A stretch of DNA of 64,000 nucleotides from Microbacterium sp. AK031 (lineage in GTDB: Bacteria; Actinomycetota; Actinomycetes; Actinomycetales; Microbacteriaceae): NCBI RefSeq assembly GCF_024807145.1, contig NZ_JANUCA010000003.1, positions 228,751-292,750 on the forward strand. The letters run 5' to 3'. Numbering within the stretch: the first letter of the stretch is position 1; the number at the start of each line of letters is the position of its first letter. Shown one piece after another: positions 51,157 to 59,710 of this stretch. Under the pieces are notes generated by a model, which was not told where the DNA came from, did not search any database, and saw only the letters and a program-made list of their open reading frames with translations. Made by a program: the position numbers and the translations under genes.

Positions 51157-51918
51157 ATGCCCGCCTTCCCCGGTGAACCGGTTGACGACATCACCGCCGC
51201 TCTGAGTGCGCTGCCCTCCGGAACGCCGGTGTCCGAGGTCGCACGTCGCCTGCTGGACCTCTTCACCAGCGGGTCGGTCCCTGCCGGTACCAGGCTGCCC
51301 CCGGAGCGGCAGCTGTCAGCCGCACTCGGCGTCGGCCGCTCCGCCGTGCGCGAAGCCCTCGCGGCCCTAGAGATCCTCGGCATCGTCGACGTTCGGCCGG
51401 GCTCGGGCACATATCTGCGGGGCCTGGCAAGCGAGCTCCTGCCGCAGACGCTGCGTTGGGGACTGCTCATCGGCGAACGCAACACCGCACAGCTGCTCGA
51501 GCTGCGCGAGGGGCTGGAGATCTACGTCGCCCGTCTTGCCGCTGCGCGTGCGGATGCCGATGTCATCGCCCGGCTCGACAACAGCGTGAAGCGGATGCGT
51601 GAGACCATCGCCGATCTTCCGGCATTCGCGAAGGCCGACCTGGACTTCCACCATGCGCTCGCCGAAGCCGCCGGCAACGAGACCCTGACCGACCATGTGC
51701 ACGTCGTCCGTTCGCTCCTGCAGGTCTATGCCGACCGTGCCGTCCACGATCCCGCCGAAGCGGAGCGGGCCGTCGCCGAGCACGAGGCGGTGCTCGCCGC
51801 AGTCCGCGCCGGCGATGGGGATGCCGCGGCATCCGCCATGGCTGTTCACATGTCCACGGCCACCGCGCGCCTGCTCGCCGATTCGCAGGCCGGACGAACT
51901 GCAGAAGGAGAGAAATGA
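51157..51918 (+). CDS. GntR-family regulator with FCD domain
   Basis: 253 residues: winged helix with LPPERQLSAALGVGRSAVRE then ALEILGIVDVRPGSGTYL, and a C-terminal helical FCD ligand domain with the metal/ligand motif ADLDFHHALAEAAGN. FCD regulators commonly respond to carboxylic acids, including uronates. The leaderless promoter fixes the start; extra upstream frame overlaps the divergent LLM gene. The stop overlaps the nucleoside-hydrolase-family start (ATGA). Convergent genes downstream include uxaC, so a uronate-linked effector is possible but unproven. Confidence 0.88.
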   Translation: MPAFPGEPVDDITAALSALPSGTPVSEVARRLLDLFTSGSVPAGTRLPPERQLSAALGVGRSAVREALAALEILGIVDVRPGSGTYLRGLASELLPQTLRWGLLIGERNTAQLLELREGLEIYVARLAAARADADVIARLDNSVKRMRETIADLPAFAKADLDFHHALAEAAGNETLTDHVHVVRSLLQVYADRAVHDPAEAERAVAEHEAVLAAVRAGDGDAAASAMAVHMSTATARLLADSQAGRTAEGEK

Positions 51919-52808
51919 TCAACGAGGATCGACGAACCCGCCGGGTGATCATCAATTCGGATGTGAAGAACGAGGCAGACGATCAGTTCGCCGTCGTGCA
52001 CGCGCTGCTGTCTCCGACGCTCGATGTCCGCGGCATCATCCCCGCGCACTTCGGTTCGCATCGTATCGCCGATTCATTGGCGGCTTCGCGCGCGGAGCTC
52101 GATCTGCTGCTGGAGATGCTCTCTCTCGGCCGCGATGTGCCCATTGCCGATGGTGCGCCGCACGCCCTGGTCGACGAGCAGACGCCGGTCGACAGCCCCG
52201 GCGCACGACTGATCATCGATGAGGCCAGACGCGCGGCTGCGGGGTCGCTGTTCATCGCGTTCCTCGGGCCGCTCACCGACATGGCATCCGCGCTGCTGCT
52301 CGCGCCGGACATCGCCGACACCGACACGACGGTGATCTGGATCGGCGGGCCGCCTTACGGCGACCTCGTCTCGGTGGGTTCATGGCCGGAGTTCAATCTG
52401 AAGAACGACATCGCCTCGGCGAACGTGGTCTTCGCTTCCGGCATCCGCCTGTGGCAGGTGCCATCGAACGTGTACCGACTGGTCAATGTCGGTTATGCCG
52501 AGTTGGAGGCGCGTGTCGAGCCGCACGGAGAGCTCGGACGATACCTCGCCCAGCAGGTGGTCGACTTCAACACCGAGTATCACCGAGTGGCCATCGAGTC
52601 GCGATCGCTGGGTGACTCACCGGCGATCGGGCTCATGCTGGAGCCGTTCAGCGGAGTGATGCGGCGGCAGAGCGGCGTGCGGTTCACCGCGGACGGGCAC
52701 TACGAGGCAGCGGATCCGGAGCGCGAGATCCTCGTCGTCGAGAGCGTCGACGTGCGGTTCCTGCTGGAGGACATGTTCACGAAGATCGCGGGGCACGGGC
52801 GCGGCTGA
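51915..52808 (+). CDS. Inosine/uridine-preferring nucleoside hydrolase superfamily protein
   Basis: 297 residues with the nucleoside-hydrolase fold: VIINSDVKNEADDQFAV at the N-terminus, FIAFLGPLTDMA, VIWIGG, and EFNLKNDIASA. The usual calcium-binding DTDPGxDDA signature is altered to NSDVKNEADDQ, with an insertion, so calcium and ribose binding may differ from classical enzymes. It probably hydrolyses an N- or other ribosyl-type glycosidic bond. Coupled to the GntR gene by a 4-nt overlap, which suggests that the regulator senses its substrate or product. A link to furanose sugars is conceivable. Confidence 0.8.
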   Translation: MINEDRRTRRVIINSDVKNEADDQFAVVHALLSPTLDVRGIIPAHFGSHRIADSLAASRAELDLLLEMLSLGRDVPIADGAPHALVDEQTPVDSPGARLIIDEARRAAAGSLFIAFLGPLTDMASALLLAPDIADTDTTVIWIGGPPYGDLVSVGSWPEFNLKNDIASANVVFASGIRLWQVPSNVYRLVNVGYAELEARVEPHGELGRYLAQQVVDFNTEYHRVAIESRSLGDSPAIGLMLEPFSGVMRRQSGVRFTADGHYEAADPEREILVVESVDVRFLLEDMFTKIAGHGRG

Positions 52809-52830
52809 TGCCGCGCTGGTCGATATCAGA

Positions 52831-54228
52831 TCAGAGCCGGAAGACGTGCCGGGGGATGCTGTCGACGAGGTCGCGCGCGATCATCGCGGCTTCCTCCTCA
52901 CCCAGACGCCCTGTCACGACGAGCGTCGCCAGCCACCCGGCATCCATCCGGCGAGAGACGTCGTGGCGGGCGGGAATCGACAGGTACGCGCGGGTGTCGT
53001 CGATGAAGCCGCTCGTCTTGTAGAACCCGGCAGAGTCGGTCACCGCTTCGCGGAAGCGACGGATGCCGTCTGGGCTGTCCAGGAACCACCATGGTGCCCC
53101 GACGAAAACAGATGGGTAGAAGCCGGCGAGCGGGGCGAGGTCTCGCGCGAACGAGGTCTCGTCAACGGTGAAAAGCACGAGTCGGAAGGTCTCGTTGGTG
53201 CCGAAGTCGTTCAGCACTTCACGCAGCGGCTCCGTGTAATGGGTCGTCAACGGCAGGTCGTGGCCGGAATCCGCACCGAACCTCTCCGATGTCGGCCTGT
53301 GGTGGCCTCGCAGCACGCCGGGGTGCAACTGCATGACCAGGCCGTCTTCGCTCGACATCCTGGCCAGTTCCCACAGCATGTGCGCGCGGTAGGCCATCGC
53401 CTCCTTGGGCGATACGGATCCGTCGAGACCCGCTCGATGGATCCGCTCCAGTTCCCCTGCACCCAAGCGCGTCGCCCAGGCATCGACGACCCCGGTGTCT
53501 GTCGCGGTCGCACCCCGCAAGCGGAAGAACGACCGGCGATCCTCCAGGGCACGAATGAGTCCGCCGGCCGTGCCGCAATCGATGCCGCTCGCGGCGTGCA
53601 GGGCTTCGAGAGCTGCCGTCCAGTTCGGATTCGCCGGGTCCATGTACCTGTCCGGTCGGAATGTCGGCACTACTCGACCGCTGAACGCGGGGTCATCGTG
53701 CAGCGAACGATGCGCTGCCAGATTGTCCGCCGGATCGTCTGTGGTCGCGAGCACCTCGATGCCGAAGCGATCGAAGAGCGCCCGAGGGCGGGAAGCGGGC
53801 TGCGCGATCCACGTCGAGATCTGGTCGAACTGCTCGTCGGAATTGGCCGCGCTCGGATGCTCCGTCAACCCGAAGACGGAGTGCAGCGTGTCCTCGAACC
53901 AGGCCCGCACAGGGGTGCCTGCGAACAGGTGCCAGCTCGTCGCGAACTCCCGCCAGATCGCTCTTGCGTCAGTCGTGCTTCCACCGCGCCCGAGCCGATC
54001 GAGGCCGATGCCGTGCGCGTGCAACAGGCGGAGGACGTAGTGGTCCGGGACGATGAGCAGGTCGGCTGGATCGGAGAAGGGCACGTCGTCGCTGAGGATG
54101 GCAGCGTCGACGTGTCCGTGGGGAGAGAGGATCGGTGCATCCTTCACGGCGTCGTAGAAGCCGCGAGCCAGGCCCCTCGTTGCGGGGTCGGACGGAAACA
54201 GGCGGTCGGGGGAGGGAGAGAGACGCAC
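52831..54228 (-). CDS. uxaC: Glucuronate/uronate isomerase
   Basis: Converts D-glucuronate to D-fructuronate (and D-galacturonate to D-tagaturonate) in the cytoplasm. 465 residues; amidohydrolase-like fold with metal motif HGHVD near residue 37, and family motifs WHLFAGTPVRAWF, FRPDRYMDP, MQLHPGVLRGHH and FVGAPWWFLDS. GTG 54228 has GGAG 5 nt upstream. It lies 42 bp after the LacI gene on the same strand, suggesting a lacI-uxaC operon. With uxuB and the D-mannonate dehydratase at the end of the window it forms a glucuronate-to-KDG route. Confidence 0.95.
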   Translation of the reverse strand: MRLSPSPDRLFPSDPATRGLARGFYDAVKDAPILSPHGHVDAAILSDDVPFSDPADLLIVPDHYVLRLLHAHGIGLDRLGRGGSTTDARAIWREFATSWHLFAGTPVRAWFEDTLHSVFGLTEHPSAANSDEQFDQISTWIAQPASRPRALFDRFGIEVLATTDDPADNLAAHRSLHDDPAFSGRVVPTFRPDRYMDPANPNWTAALEALHAASGIDCGTAGGLIRALEDRRSFFRLRGATATDTGVVDAWATRLGAGELERIHRAGLDGSVSPKEAMAYRAHMLWELARMSSEDGLVMQLHPGVLRGHHRPTSERFGADSGHDLPLTTHYTEPLREVLNDFGTNETFRLVLFTVDETSFARDLAPLAGFYPSVFVGAPWWFLDSPDGIRRFREAVTDSAGFYKTSGFIDDTRAYLSIPARHDVSRRMDAGWLATLVVTGRLGEEEAAMIARDLVDSIPRHVFRL

Positions 54229-54270
54229 AGGTGCTCCAGTCGACGGTGATGGATCAGCGACAGTGATGGT

Positions 54271-55302
54271 TCAGTCCGGTGCCTGGCCGCTGCTCTGACG
54301 GGTCCGGAGGTAGGTGGGCAGCGTGGTGCGCATCCGCGGAGTGCCGCGTGTCTCGAGCTGGGTGAGCAGCATGGTGACCGCGACGCGGCCGGCCTCCTCG
54401 ATGGGAGCCGCAACCGTCGTGAGCGGTGGGTGGCAGAACTCGGCACCGAAGATATCGTCAGTGCCGACGATGGAGAGGTCGTCTGGCACCTTGATCCCGC
54501 GCTCGGTGAGGCGGGTGAGCATCCCGATCGCCAGCAGGTCGTTGAACACGACACAGGCGGTGACCGAGCTCGCGGCGACCGCGTCGGCCGCCGCTCCGCC
54601 GGCAGCGGCGTTCGGTGCCCACGGCCCGATGAAGCTCAGGTCGACACCGAGATCCTCAGCGGCGGATTGCAGCGCTTCCCAGCGCCTGGCGCTCGACCAG
54701 GAGTCGGAAGGGCCGGCGACGAAGGCGACTCGACGGTGACCGAGCGAGTGCAGGTGGGTGAGCGCCTGGCGCACACCGGTCGGCGTGTCGATGATCACAC
54801 TGGGAACGCCGGGAATGTCGCGGTTCACGGTGACCAGCGGCTGGCGTCCTGCCGCAGCAGTGAGCCGGGCATCATCCAGGCGGGAGGCGGCGAGGATCAC
54901 GCCATCCGCCGACTTCAGCATCGCGTCGAGAGTCTCGGCTTCGACGTCGTGCGACTCCTCGGTGTCGACCAGCAGCTGCGTGTATCCGGCGGCGCGGAGT
55001 TGCCGCTGGGAGCCACGGATCAGGTCGAAGTAGAACGGGTTCGCGATGTCGGGAACGAGGAGTGCGACCGATCCCGTGCGACCGGAGGTGAGCGACTGCG
55101 CATGGGCGCTCGGCACGTACGAGAGAGAAGCCGCGGCCTCCTCGATGCGCTCGCGGGTGACGACGTTCACCCTGCCGGGATTGCTGAGCGCGCGCGAAAC
55201 GGTCGATGCGGCGACGCCGGCCAGGCGGGCGACGTCGGTGATCGTCGCGGCGCGTCCTCGGGGACGATCATCACCGGGAGGTACGACGTCGGTGTCGGTC
55301 AT
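54271..55302 (-). CDS. LacI-family transcriptional regulator (probable uronate/glycoside regulator)
   Basis: 343 residues with an N-terminal helix-turn-helix (ITDVARLAGVAASTVSRALS near residue 20), hinge, and a LacI sugar-binding core (VALLVPDIANPFYFDLIRG, CVVFNDLLAIGML, LSIVGTDDIFGAEF). ATG 55302 follows a weak AGCAGG. It is divergent from the TIM-Gfo-uxuB genes across 146 bp that carry a long palindrome (55369-55395), the likely operator for both directions, and is followed on its own strand by uxaC. Confidence 0.9.
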   Translation of the reverse strand: MTDTDVVPPGDDRPRGRAATITDVARLAGVAASTVSRALSNPGRVNVVTRERIEEAAASLSYVPSAHAQSLTSGRTGSVALLVPDIANPFYFDLIRGSQRQLRAAGYTQLLVDTEESHDVEAETLDAMLKSADGVILAASRLDDARLTAAAGRQPLVTVNRDIPGVPSVIIDTPTGVRQALTHLHSLGHRRVAFVAGPSDSWSSARRWEALQSAAEDLGVDLSFIGPWAPNAAAGGAAADAVAASSVTACVVFNDLLAIGMLTRLTERGIKVPDDLSIVGTDDIFGAEFCHPPLTTVAAPIEEAGRVAVTMLLTQLETRGTPRMRTTLPTYLRTRQSSGQAPD

Positions 55303-55368
55303 GGTGCGGCCTGCTCTCGGGCTGTTTTCGAGCGAGCCTATCCGCATTCATCGACTTGTGGCAATCTT

Positions 55369-55395
55369 CGGCAAACGGTTGTCATTTGTTTGCCG
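55369..55395. promoter_or_regulatory. Operator candidate between lacI and the TIM-Gfo-uxuB operon
   Basis: CGGCAAAC (55369-55376) and GTTTGCCG (55388-55395) form a perfect 8-bp inverted repeat with an 11-bp spacer. Inside, GCAAACGGTTGTC resembles a single LacI-type site. It is placed for control of both divergent promoters. Confidence 0.6.
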
Positions 55396-55448
55396 CATCG
55401 CTACCGTGGTCACCACCGGAACGACCCGGTCACCAGATAAGGACTGCG

Positions 55449-56303
55449 ATGACGCTTGCCTCCACCGAGACGCTGACCTGGGAACTATCAGGATTCGGCG
55501 ACGAAGTCGACCCGGATCCGCGACTGCAGTGCGCTGTCCTGCTGGCGCTCGGCGCCAGTCACATCGAGGTCAGGTCGGCCTGGGACATCAACGTCGTCGA
55601 GCTCGACGATGCACGGCTCGCCGAACTCGACGGGATCATTCGTGCCGCGGGCCTCGGTGTCTCGGCAATCGCTTCACCGGTCGGCAAGAGCGATCTCACT
55701 CAGCCGATCGAGTTCGAGCTCGCCCGGCTGGAGCGGGCGATCGTGGCCGCCGACGTCCTCGGCGCGAAATACATCCGGATCTTCTCGTTCTGGCAGGTCG
55801 AAGGAACGCCGATCGAGGACATCCGGGACGAGGTGATCAGTCGGATGCGGCAGCTCGCCGAACGTGCGGAGAAGGCCGGCGTCGTTCTACTGCATGAGAA
55901 CGAGAAGGACATCTACGGCGACACCCCTGAGCGTGTGCTCGACATCGTGCAGTCCGTCGACTCGCCCAGCCTTCGACTGGCATGGGACAACGCGAACTTC
56001 GTGCAGGTGGGCGTCAAGCCGTTCGCCGACGGTTTCGCCGCGCTGGCTCCCTACATCGACTATCTGCAGGTGAAAGACGCGACCTTCTCCACCGGCGAGG
56101 TCGTGCCGGCGGGTGAGGGTGATGGGGAGCTGCAGCAGACGGTGACCGCCCTTCGCGATCGCGGGTTCCGCGGCTTCGCCTCCCTTGAACCTCACCTGAC
56201 CGATGCGAATCCGCTGGGCGGGTTCACCGGTCCCGCCGGTTACGGCCGTGCGGCCCGCGCCTTCCGAACCCTCACCGACCACGCTGGAGTGATACTCGCA
56301 TGA
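55449..56303 (+). CDS. Sugar phosphate isomerase/epimerase-fold TIM-barrel protein
   Basis: 284 residues, AP-endonuclease-2-like TIM barrel: LSGFGDEVDPD, HIEVRSAWDINV, KYIRIFSFW, VVLLHENEKDIYGD (Glu ligand), RLAWDNANFVQ (Asp), YLQVKDATF and FASLEPHL (Glu). The metal ligands are therefore intact. TAAGGA precedes ATG 55449 by 5 nt. First gene of an operon with a Gfo/Idh oxidoreductase (4-nt overlap). TIM-barrel plus Gfo/Idh pairs are known for 3-keto-glycoside cleavage, inositol and allulose-type conversions; which applies is not visible. Confidence 0.85.
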   Translation: MTLASTETLTWELSGFGDEVDPDPRLQCAVLLALGASHIEVRSAWDINVVELDDARLAELDGIIRAAGLGVSAIASPVGKSDLTQPIEFELARLERAIVAADVLGAKYIRIFSFWQVEGTPIEDIRDEVISRMRQLAERAEKAGVVLLHENEKDIYGDTPERVLDIVQSVDSPSLRLAWDNANFVQVGVKPFADGFAALAPYIDYLQVKDATFSTGEVVPAGEGDGELQQTVTALRDRGFRGFASLEPHLTDANPLGGFTGPAGYGRAARAFRTLTDHAGVILA

Positions 56304-57463
56304 CCTCGTCCGCCCTTCCCCTCACCACCGCCATCGTCGGATGCGGCGTCATCGGCCGCACCCATGTCGATGCCGTCCTCCACCTGAGCGACAAGCTCAC
56401 CCTGACCGCTCTCGTGGACGTGAGCGCGGACCGTGCCGAAGCGCTCGCCGCAGTGGTCGAGGAGCGCACCGGTGTCCGTCCGGCGATCTTCGCCAGTGTC
56501 CAGGACCTCGTCGTGGTCGATGCTCCGCAGCTGGTGGTCGTCGCCACCCCCAGCGGTCTGCATGTCGAGCAGGCCGTTGTCGCGCTCGAGGCAGGCGCGC
56601 ACGTCCTCATCGAGAAGCCGCTCGACGTCGATCTCGTTCGCGCCCGTCGTCTGGCAGACGCCGCCACGGTCGCAGCATCCAACGGGCAGGTCTGCAGCAT
56701 CATCAGCCAGCACCGCTTCGATCCGTCGAGCCAGATCGTCCACGCCGCAGTCGCGGATGGTTCGTTCGGCCGCGTGACCTCCGGGGTCGCAACCGTGCCG
56801 TGGTGGCGTTCTCAGGACTACTACGACTCCGGTGACTGGCGCGGTACCTGGGCGCTCGACGGTGGCGGTGCGCTGATGAACCAGGGCGTGCACACGGTCG
56901 ACCTGCTGCTGTGGTTCCTCGGCCGGCCCGTCACGGTCGCCGCCGAGATCGCGTTGCTGGCGCACGAGGGCGTCGAGGTCGAAGACACCGCCGTGGCAAC
57001 CCTGACCTTCGAAAGCGGTGCGCTCGCCGTGCTGCACGCGACCACTGCGGGATATCCCGGACTCACGGTTCGGCTGCAGATCCTCGGCTCGCGCGGCTCG
57101 GCGGTCATCGACGCCGACAAGCTGGAGTACATCCATATCTCCGACGAGAACGGCTCTGCCGATATGGGGCTGCAGGGGGGTGGCAATCAGGCGGATCGCT
57201 ATGGCGATACTGAAACCGCAGACGGAGTCGACGCCACCCGATTCACGCTCGGACATGTCCGTCAGTACGACGACCTTCTCGCGGCGATCGCCGAGGGTCG
57301 AGAGCCACTGCTGACCGTCGACGCCGCCGTCCTGGCTCTCGCGACGGTTCGTGCCGTGTACATCTCCTCGATCCTCGGACGCAGAGTGCGCATCGATGAC
57401 GTGATCGCCGGCGAGTACGACGATCTCACCCTCGAGGTCCCCGTCGTAGAGGTGCCGGTGTGA
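56300..57463 (+). CDS. Gfo/Idh/MocA-family oxidoreductase
   Basis: 387 residues: N-terminal Rossmann fold (AIVGCGVIGRTHVDAV) and the catalytic Lys motif ALEAGAHVLIEKPLD near residue 110, then the alpha/beta domain with ALDGGGALMNQGVHTVDLLLWF (Asp/His of the active site). Predicted NAD(P)-dependent oxidation of a sugar or glycoside, classically at C1 or C3. Coupled by ATGA to the TIM-barrel gene and by GTGA to uxuB. D-apiose dehydrogenase (ApsD) of known pathways is of this superfamily, so it is one of several candidates for that step, although its operon points to glucuronosides. Confidence 0.88.
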   Translation: MTSSALPLTTAIVGCGVIGRTHVDAVLHLSDKLTLTALVDVSADRAEALAAVVEERTGVRPAIFASVQDLVVVDAPQLVVVATPSGLHVEQAVVALEAGAHVLIEKPLDVDLVRARRLADAATVAASNGQVCSIISQHRFDPSSQIVHAAVADGSFGRVTSGVATVPWWRSQDYYDSGDWRGTWALDGGGALMNQGVHTVDLLLWFLGRPVTVAAEIALLAHEGVEVEDTAVATLTFESGALAVLHATTAGYPGLTVRLQILGSRGSAVIDADKLEYIHISDENGSADMGLQGGGNQADRYGDTETADGVDATRFTLGHVRQYDDLLAAIAEGREPLLTVDAAVLALATVRAVYISSILGRRVRIDDVIAGEYDDLTLEVPVVEVPV

Positions 57464-58743
57464 CCCGACCGGCCGAGCGGGCTCCGATTCGCATCGCGCA
57501 CCTGGGCGTCGGTGCATTCCATCGTGCCCATCAGGCTTGGTACACGGAAGTCGCCAACCGCGCGGGCGGCGAGCAATGGGGGATCAGCGCCTTCACTGGG
57601 CGCCGCCCCGAGGCCGCTCTCGCACTCGTCGCGCAGGACTGCCGGTACGACCTGGTCGTGCGCGGTGCTGATCGCGACACGGTCGAGCACATCTCCGCGA
57701 TCGTCGACGCTCATGACGGAGGCGACTCCGCCGCCTGGCGAGCCGCTCTGGGGGCGGTCGCCGTCGTGACGGTGACGATGACCGAGCCCGCATACCATCC
57801 AGGTGACGTGCAGCGAGCACGGGATGCCGCGAGCCTCACGTCCGGCGATCTCCCCGAGTCCGCCGTGGGTCGCATCGTCGACGGACTTCGAGCGCGGCGG
57901 CGGGCGGGCAACGGCGCGCTCGCGATCGTCAGCTGCGACAACCTCGACCGCAACGGCGAGATCCTGCGGCAGGAGGTGCTCACTCTCACCGCACTCGTCG
58001 ACCCCGAGCTGGCGGCCTGGATCAATACGGAAGTCTCGTTCGTGTCGTCGATGGTCGATCGCATCACGCCGGCGGCAACCGATGCGCTCCCGATCGAGGT
58101 GACGGATGATCCGTGCGCCGTCGTCACCGAACCGGCATCCGCGTGGGTGCTCGCCGGCGAGTTCCCCGCCGGCCGACCCTCCTGGGAACTCGCCGGCGCG
58201 CAGTTCGTCGACGACATCACGCCGTTCGAGAAGCGCAAGCTCTGGCTTCTGAATGCTGGGCACACCCTGTTGGCCAACCTCGGCCTGCTGCGTGGGCACG
58301 CCACGGTCGCTGAGGCGATGGCCGATCCGGTGTGCCGTGATGCCCTCGAGGCGCTCTGGGATGACGCCGCCGCCGTTCTCCCGTTCGAGTCGGAGGAGAT
58401 TGATAGCGGGCGGGCAATCGTCACGCAGCGCTTCGAGAACGCGCGTATCAGGCACGCGCTCGCGCAGATCGCAGGAGACAGCGACGTCAAGCTCCGGGTC
58501 CGCGTCATCCCGGTCATCGAGGAGCGTCTGCGTCGTGGAAAGGATGCCGGCGCCGGCGAACTCGCTGCCATCGCCGCGTGGACGGCTGCGGTGTCGGCCG
58601 GTCTCGTCATCGGACCCGAGCTTCCGGCGGAAGACACTGCCGTCGCCGGGCTCGCGCTGCTCGCTCCGACGCTTGCAGCGGACGAGTCAGTGCGCGCACC
58701 GCTGCGTGTTGCAGCCGATGCGCTGAAAGGCGCTCCGGTGTGA
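57460..58743 (+). CDS. uxuB: Mannitol dehydrogenase family, probable D-fructuronate reductase
   Basis: 427 residues of the polyol-specific long-chain dehydrogenase family: HLGVGAFHRAHQAWY at the N-terminus, SCDNLDRNGEILRQ, VSSMVDRITP, and the catalytic KRKLWLLNAGHTLLA (Lys and His). In uronate catabolism it reduces D-fructuronate to D-mannonate with NADH. The GTG start overlaps the Gfo/Idh stop. Together with uxaC (opposite strand) and the mannonate dehydratase at 63675 it completes glucuronate conversion to 2-keto-3-deoxygluconate. Mannitol or arabitol dehydrogenase is a weaker alternative given the context. Confidence 0.85.
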   Translation: MTRPAERAPIRIAHLGVGAFHRAHQAWYTEVANRAGGEQWGISAFTGRRPEAALALVAQDCRYDLVVRGADRDTVEHISAIVDAHDGGDSAAWRAALGAVAVVTVTMTEPAYHPGDVQRARDAASLTSGDLPESAVGRIVDGLRARRRAGNGALAIVSCDNLDRNGEILRQEVLTLTALVDPELAAWINTEVSFVSSMVDRITPAATDALPIEVTDDPCAVVTEPASAWVLAGEFPAGRPSWELAGAQFVDDITPFEKRKLWLLNAGHTLLANLGLLRGHATVAEAMADPVCRDALEALWDDAAAVLPFESEEIDSGRAIVTQRFENARIRHALAQIAGDSDVKLRVRVIPVIEERLRRGKDAGAGELAAIAAWTAAVSAGLVIGPELPAEDTAVAGLALLAPTLAADESVRAPLRVAADALKGAPV

Positions 58744-58795
58744 CGGTCCGCCGAGCTCCCCACTCATGACCAACTCCGAACGAAAGGGACAGACC

Positions 58796-59650
58796 ATGGC
58801 ACGCATTGGTGTTCAGGCGATGATGCTGAAGAACTCCGTCGCCGAGATCGGCGCCTTTAAAACGTTTAGCCTCGCAGCTGACCTGGGCTACCGCGTCACC
58901 GAGCTCTCGCAGATCCCGTTGACGACGGAGACGGTGACCGAGCTGCGGCGAGCGAAAGATGAGCTTGGGACTGAGTACTGCTCACTCTCGGCAGCGCTCA
59001 CCGCGGGTGGGATCAACGACTCCTTGGAAGACGAGTTCGACAAGATCGTTCAAGACTGCCGCGCGCTCGACGCGGATCTCGTCCGGATCGGGATGCTGCC
59101 GATCTCGGCTCTGCGCTCCCATGAGGCAGTGCTCGATTTCTGTGCGCGTGCAGACGCGGCCGCCGTTCGTCTTGCAGACGAAGGCATCGCGTTGTACTAC
59201 CACAACCACCACGTCGAGTTCGCGAAGGTCGACGGGCGCTACCTGCTCGACATCATCGCCGAGACGTCGCGGCACGTCGGCATCGAACTCGACGCGCACT
59301 GGATCGCACGCGGCGGCCTCGACCCCGTTCGTGTGATCGATCAATACGCCGGACGAGTGCGGATGGTGCACCTGAAGGATTACCGCATCGCACTGCCGGA
59401 CGCCGCGGCCCTCGACGCGCACGACCGTGGCGACCACGCCGCATGGGCCGCCGCATGGAACGGGCTCGTGCAGTTCGCCGAGGTAGGCGAAGGGAACCTC
59501 GATTGGGCGAACATCGTCGAGCACAGCATCGCGGCCGGTGCTGACTACCTGCTCGTCGAGCAGGACGAACTCTACGGGCGCACCGTCTGGGAGGCGCTGG
59601 AGATCTCACGCCGGCATCTCGTCTCGCTGGGCTACGCCGACCTGTTCTGA
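58796..59650 (+). CDS. Sugar phosphate isomerase/epimerase-fold TIM-barrel protein
   Basis: 284 residues of the same TIM-barrel superfamily as 55449 and 62882 but clearly different in sequence: VQAMMLKNSVAEIG, YRVTELSQIP, IALYYHNHHVEFAK, VGIELDAHWIARGG, MVHLKDYRI and YLLVEQDELYGRT. Metal-type ligands (His, Glu/Asp, His, Glu) are present. AAAGGGA lies 6 nt before ATG 58796. It precedes importer C and is probably in the same transcription unit as uxuB. Sequence is reminiscent of enzymes that isomerise or cleave keto-sugars, but no specific substrate is assigned. Confidence 0.85.
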   Translation: MARIGVQAMMLKNSVAEIGAFKTFSLAADLGYRVTELSQIPLTTETVTELRRAKDELGTEYCSLSAALTAGGINDSLEDEFDKIVQDCRALDADLVRIGMLPISALRSHEAVLDFCARADAAAVRLADEGIALYYHNHHVEFAKVDGRYLLDIIAETSRHVGIELDAHWIARGGLDPVRVIDQYAGRVRMVHLKDYRIALPDAAALDAHDRGDHAAWAAAWNGLVQFAEVGEGNLDWANIVEHSIAAGADYLLVEQDELYGRTVWEALEISRRHLVSLGYADLF

Positions 59651-59710
59651 CCACATACACGCGACATCACGTCGCACGCACGCGCAGTACCCAAAATCAA
59701 GGAGGATCAC

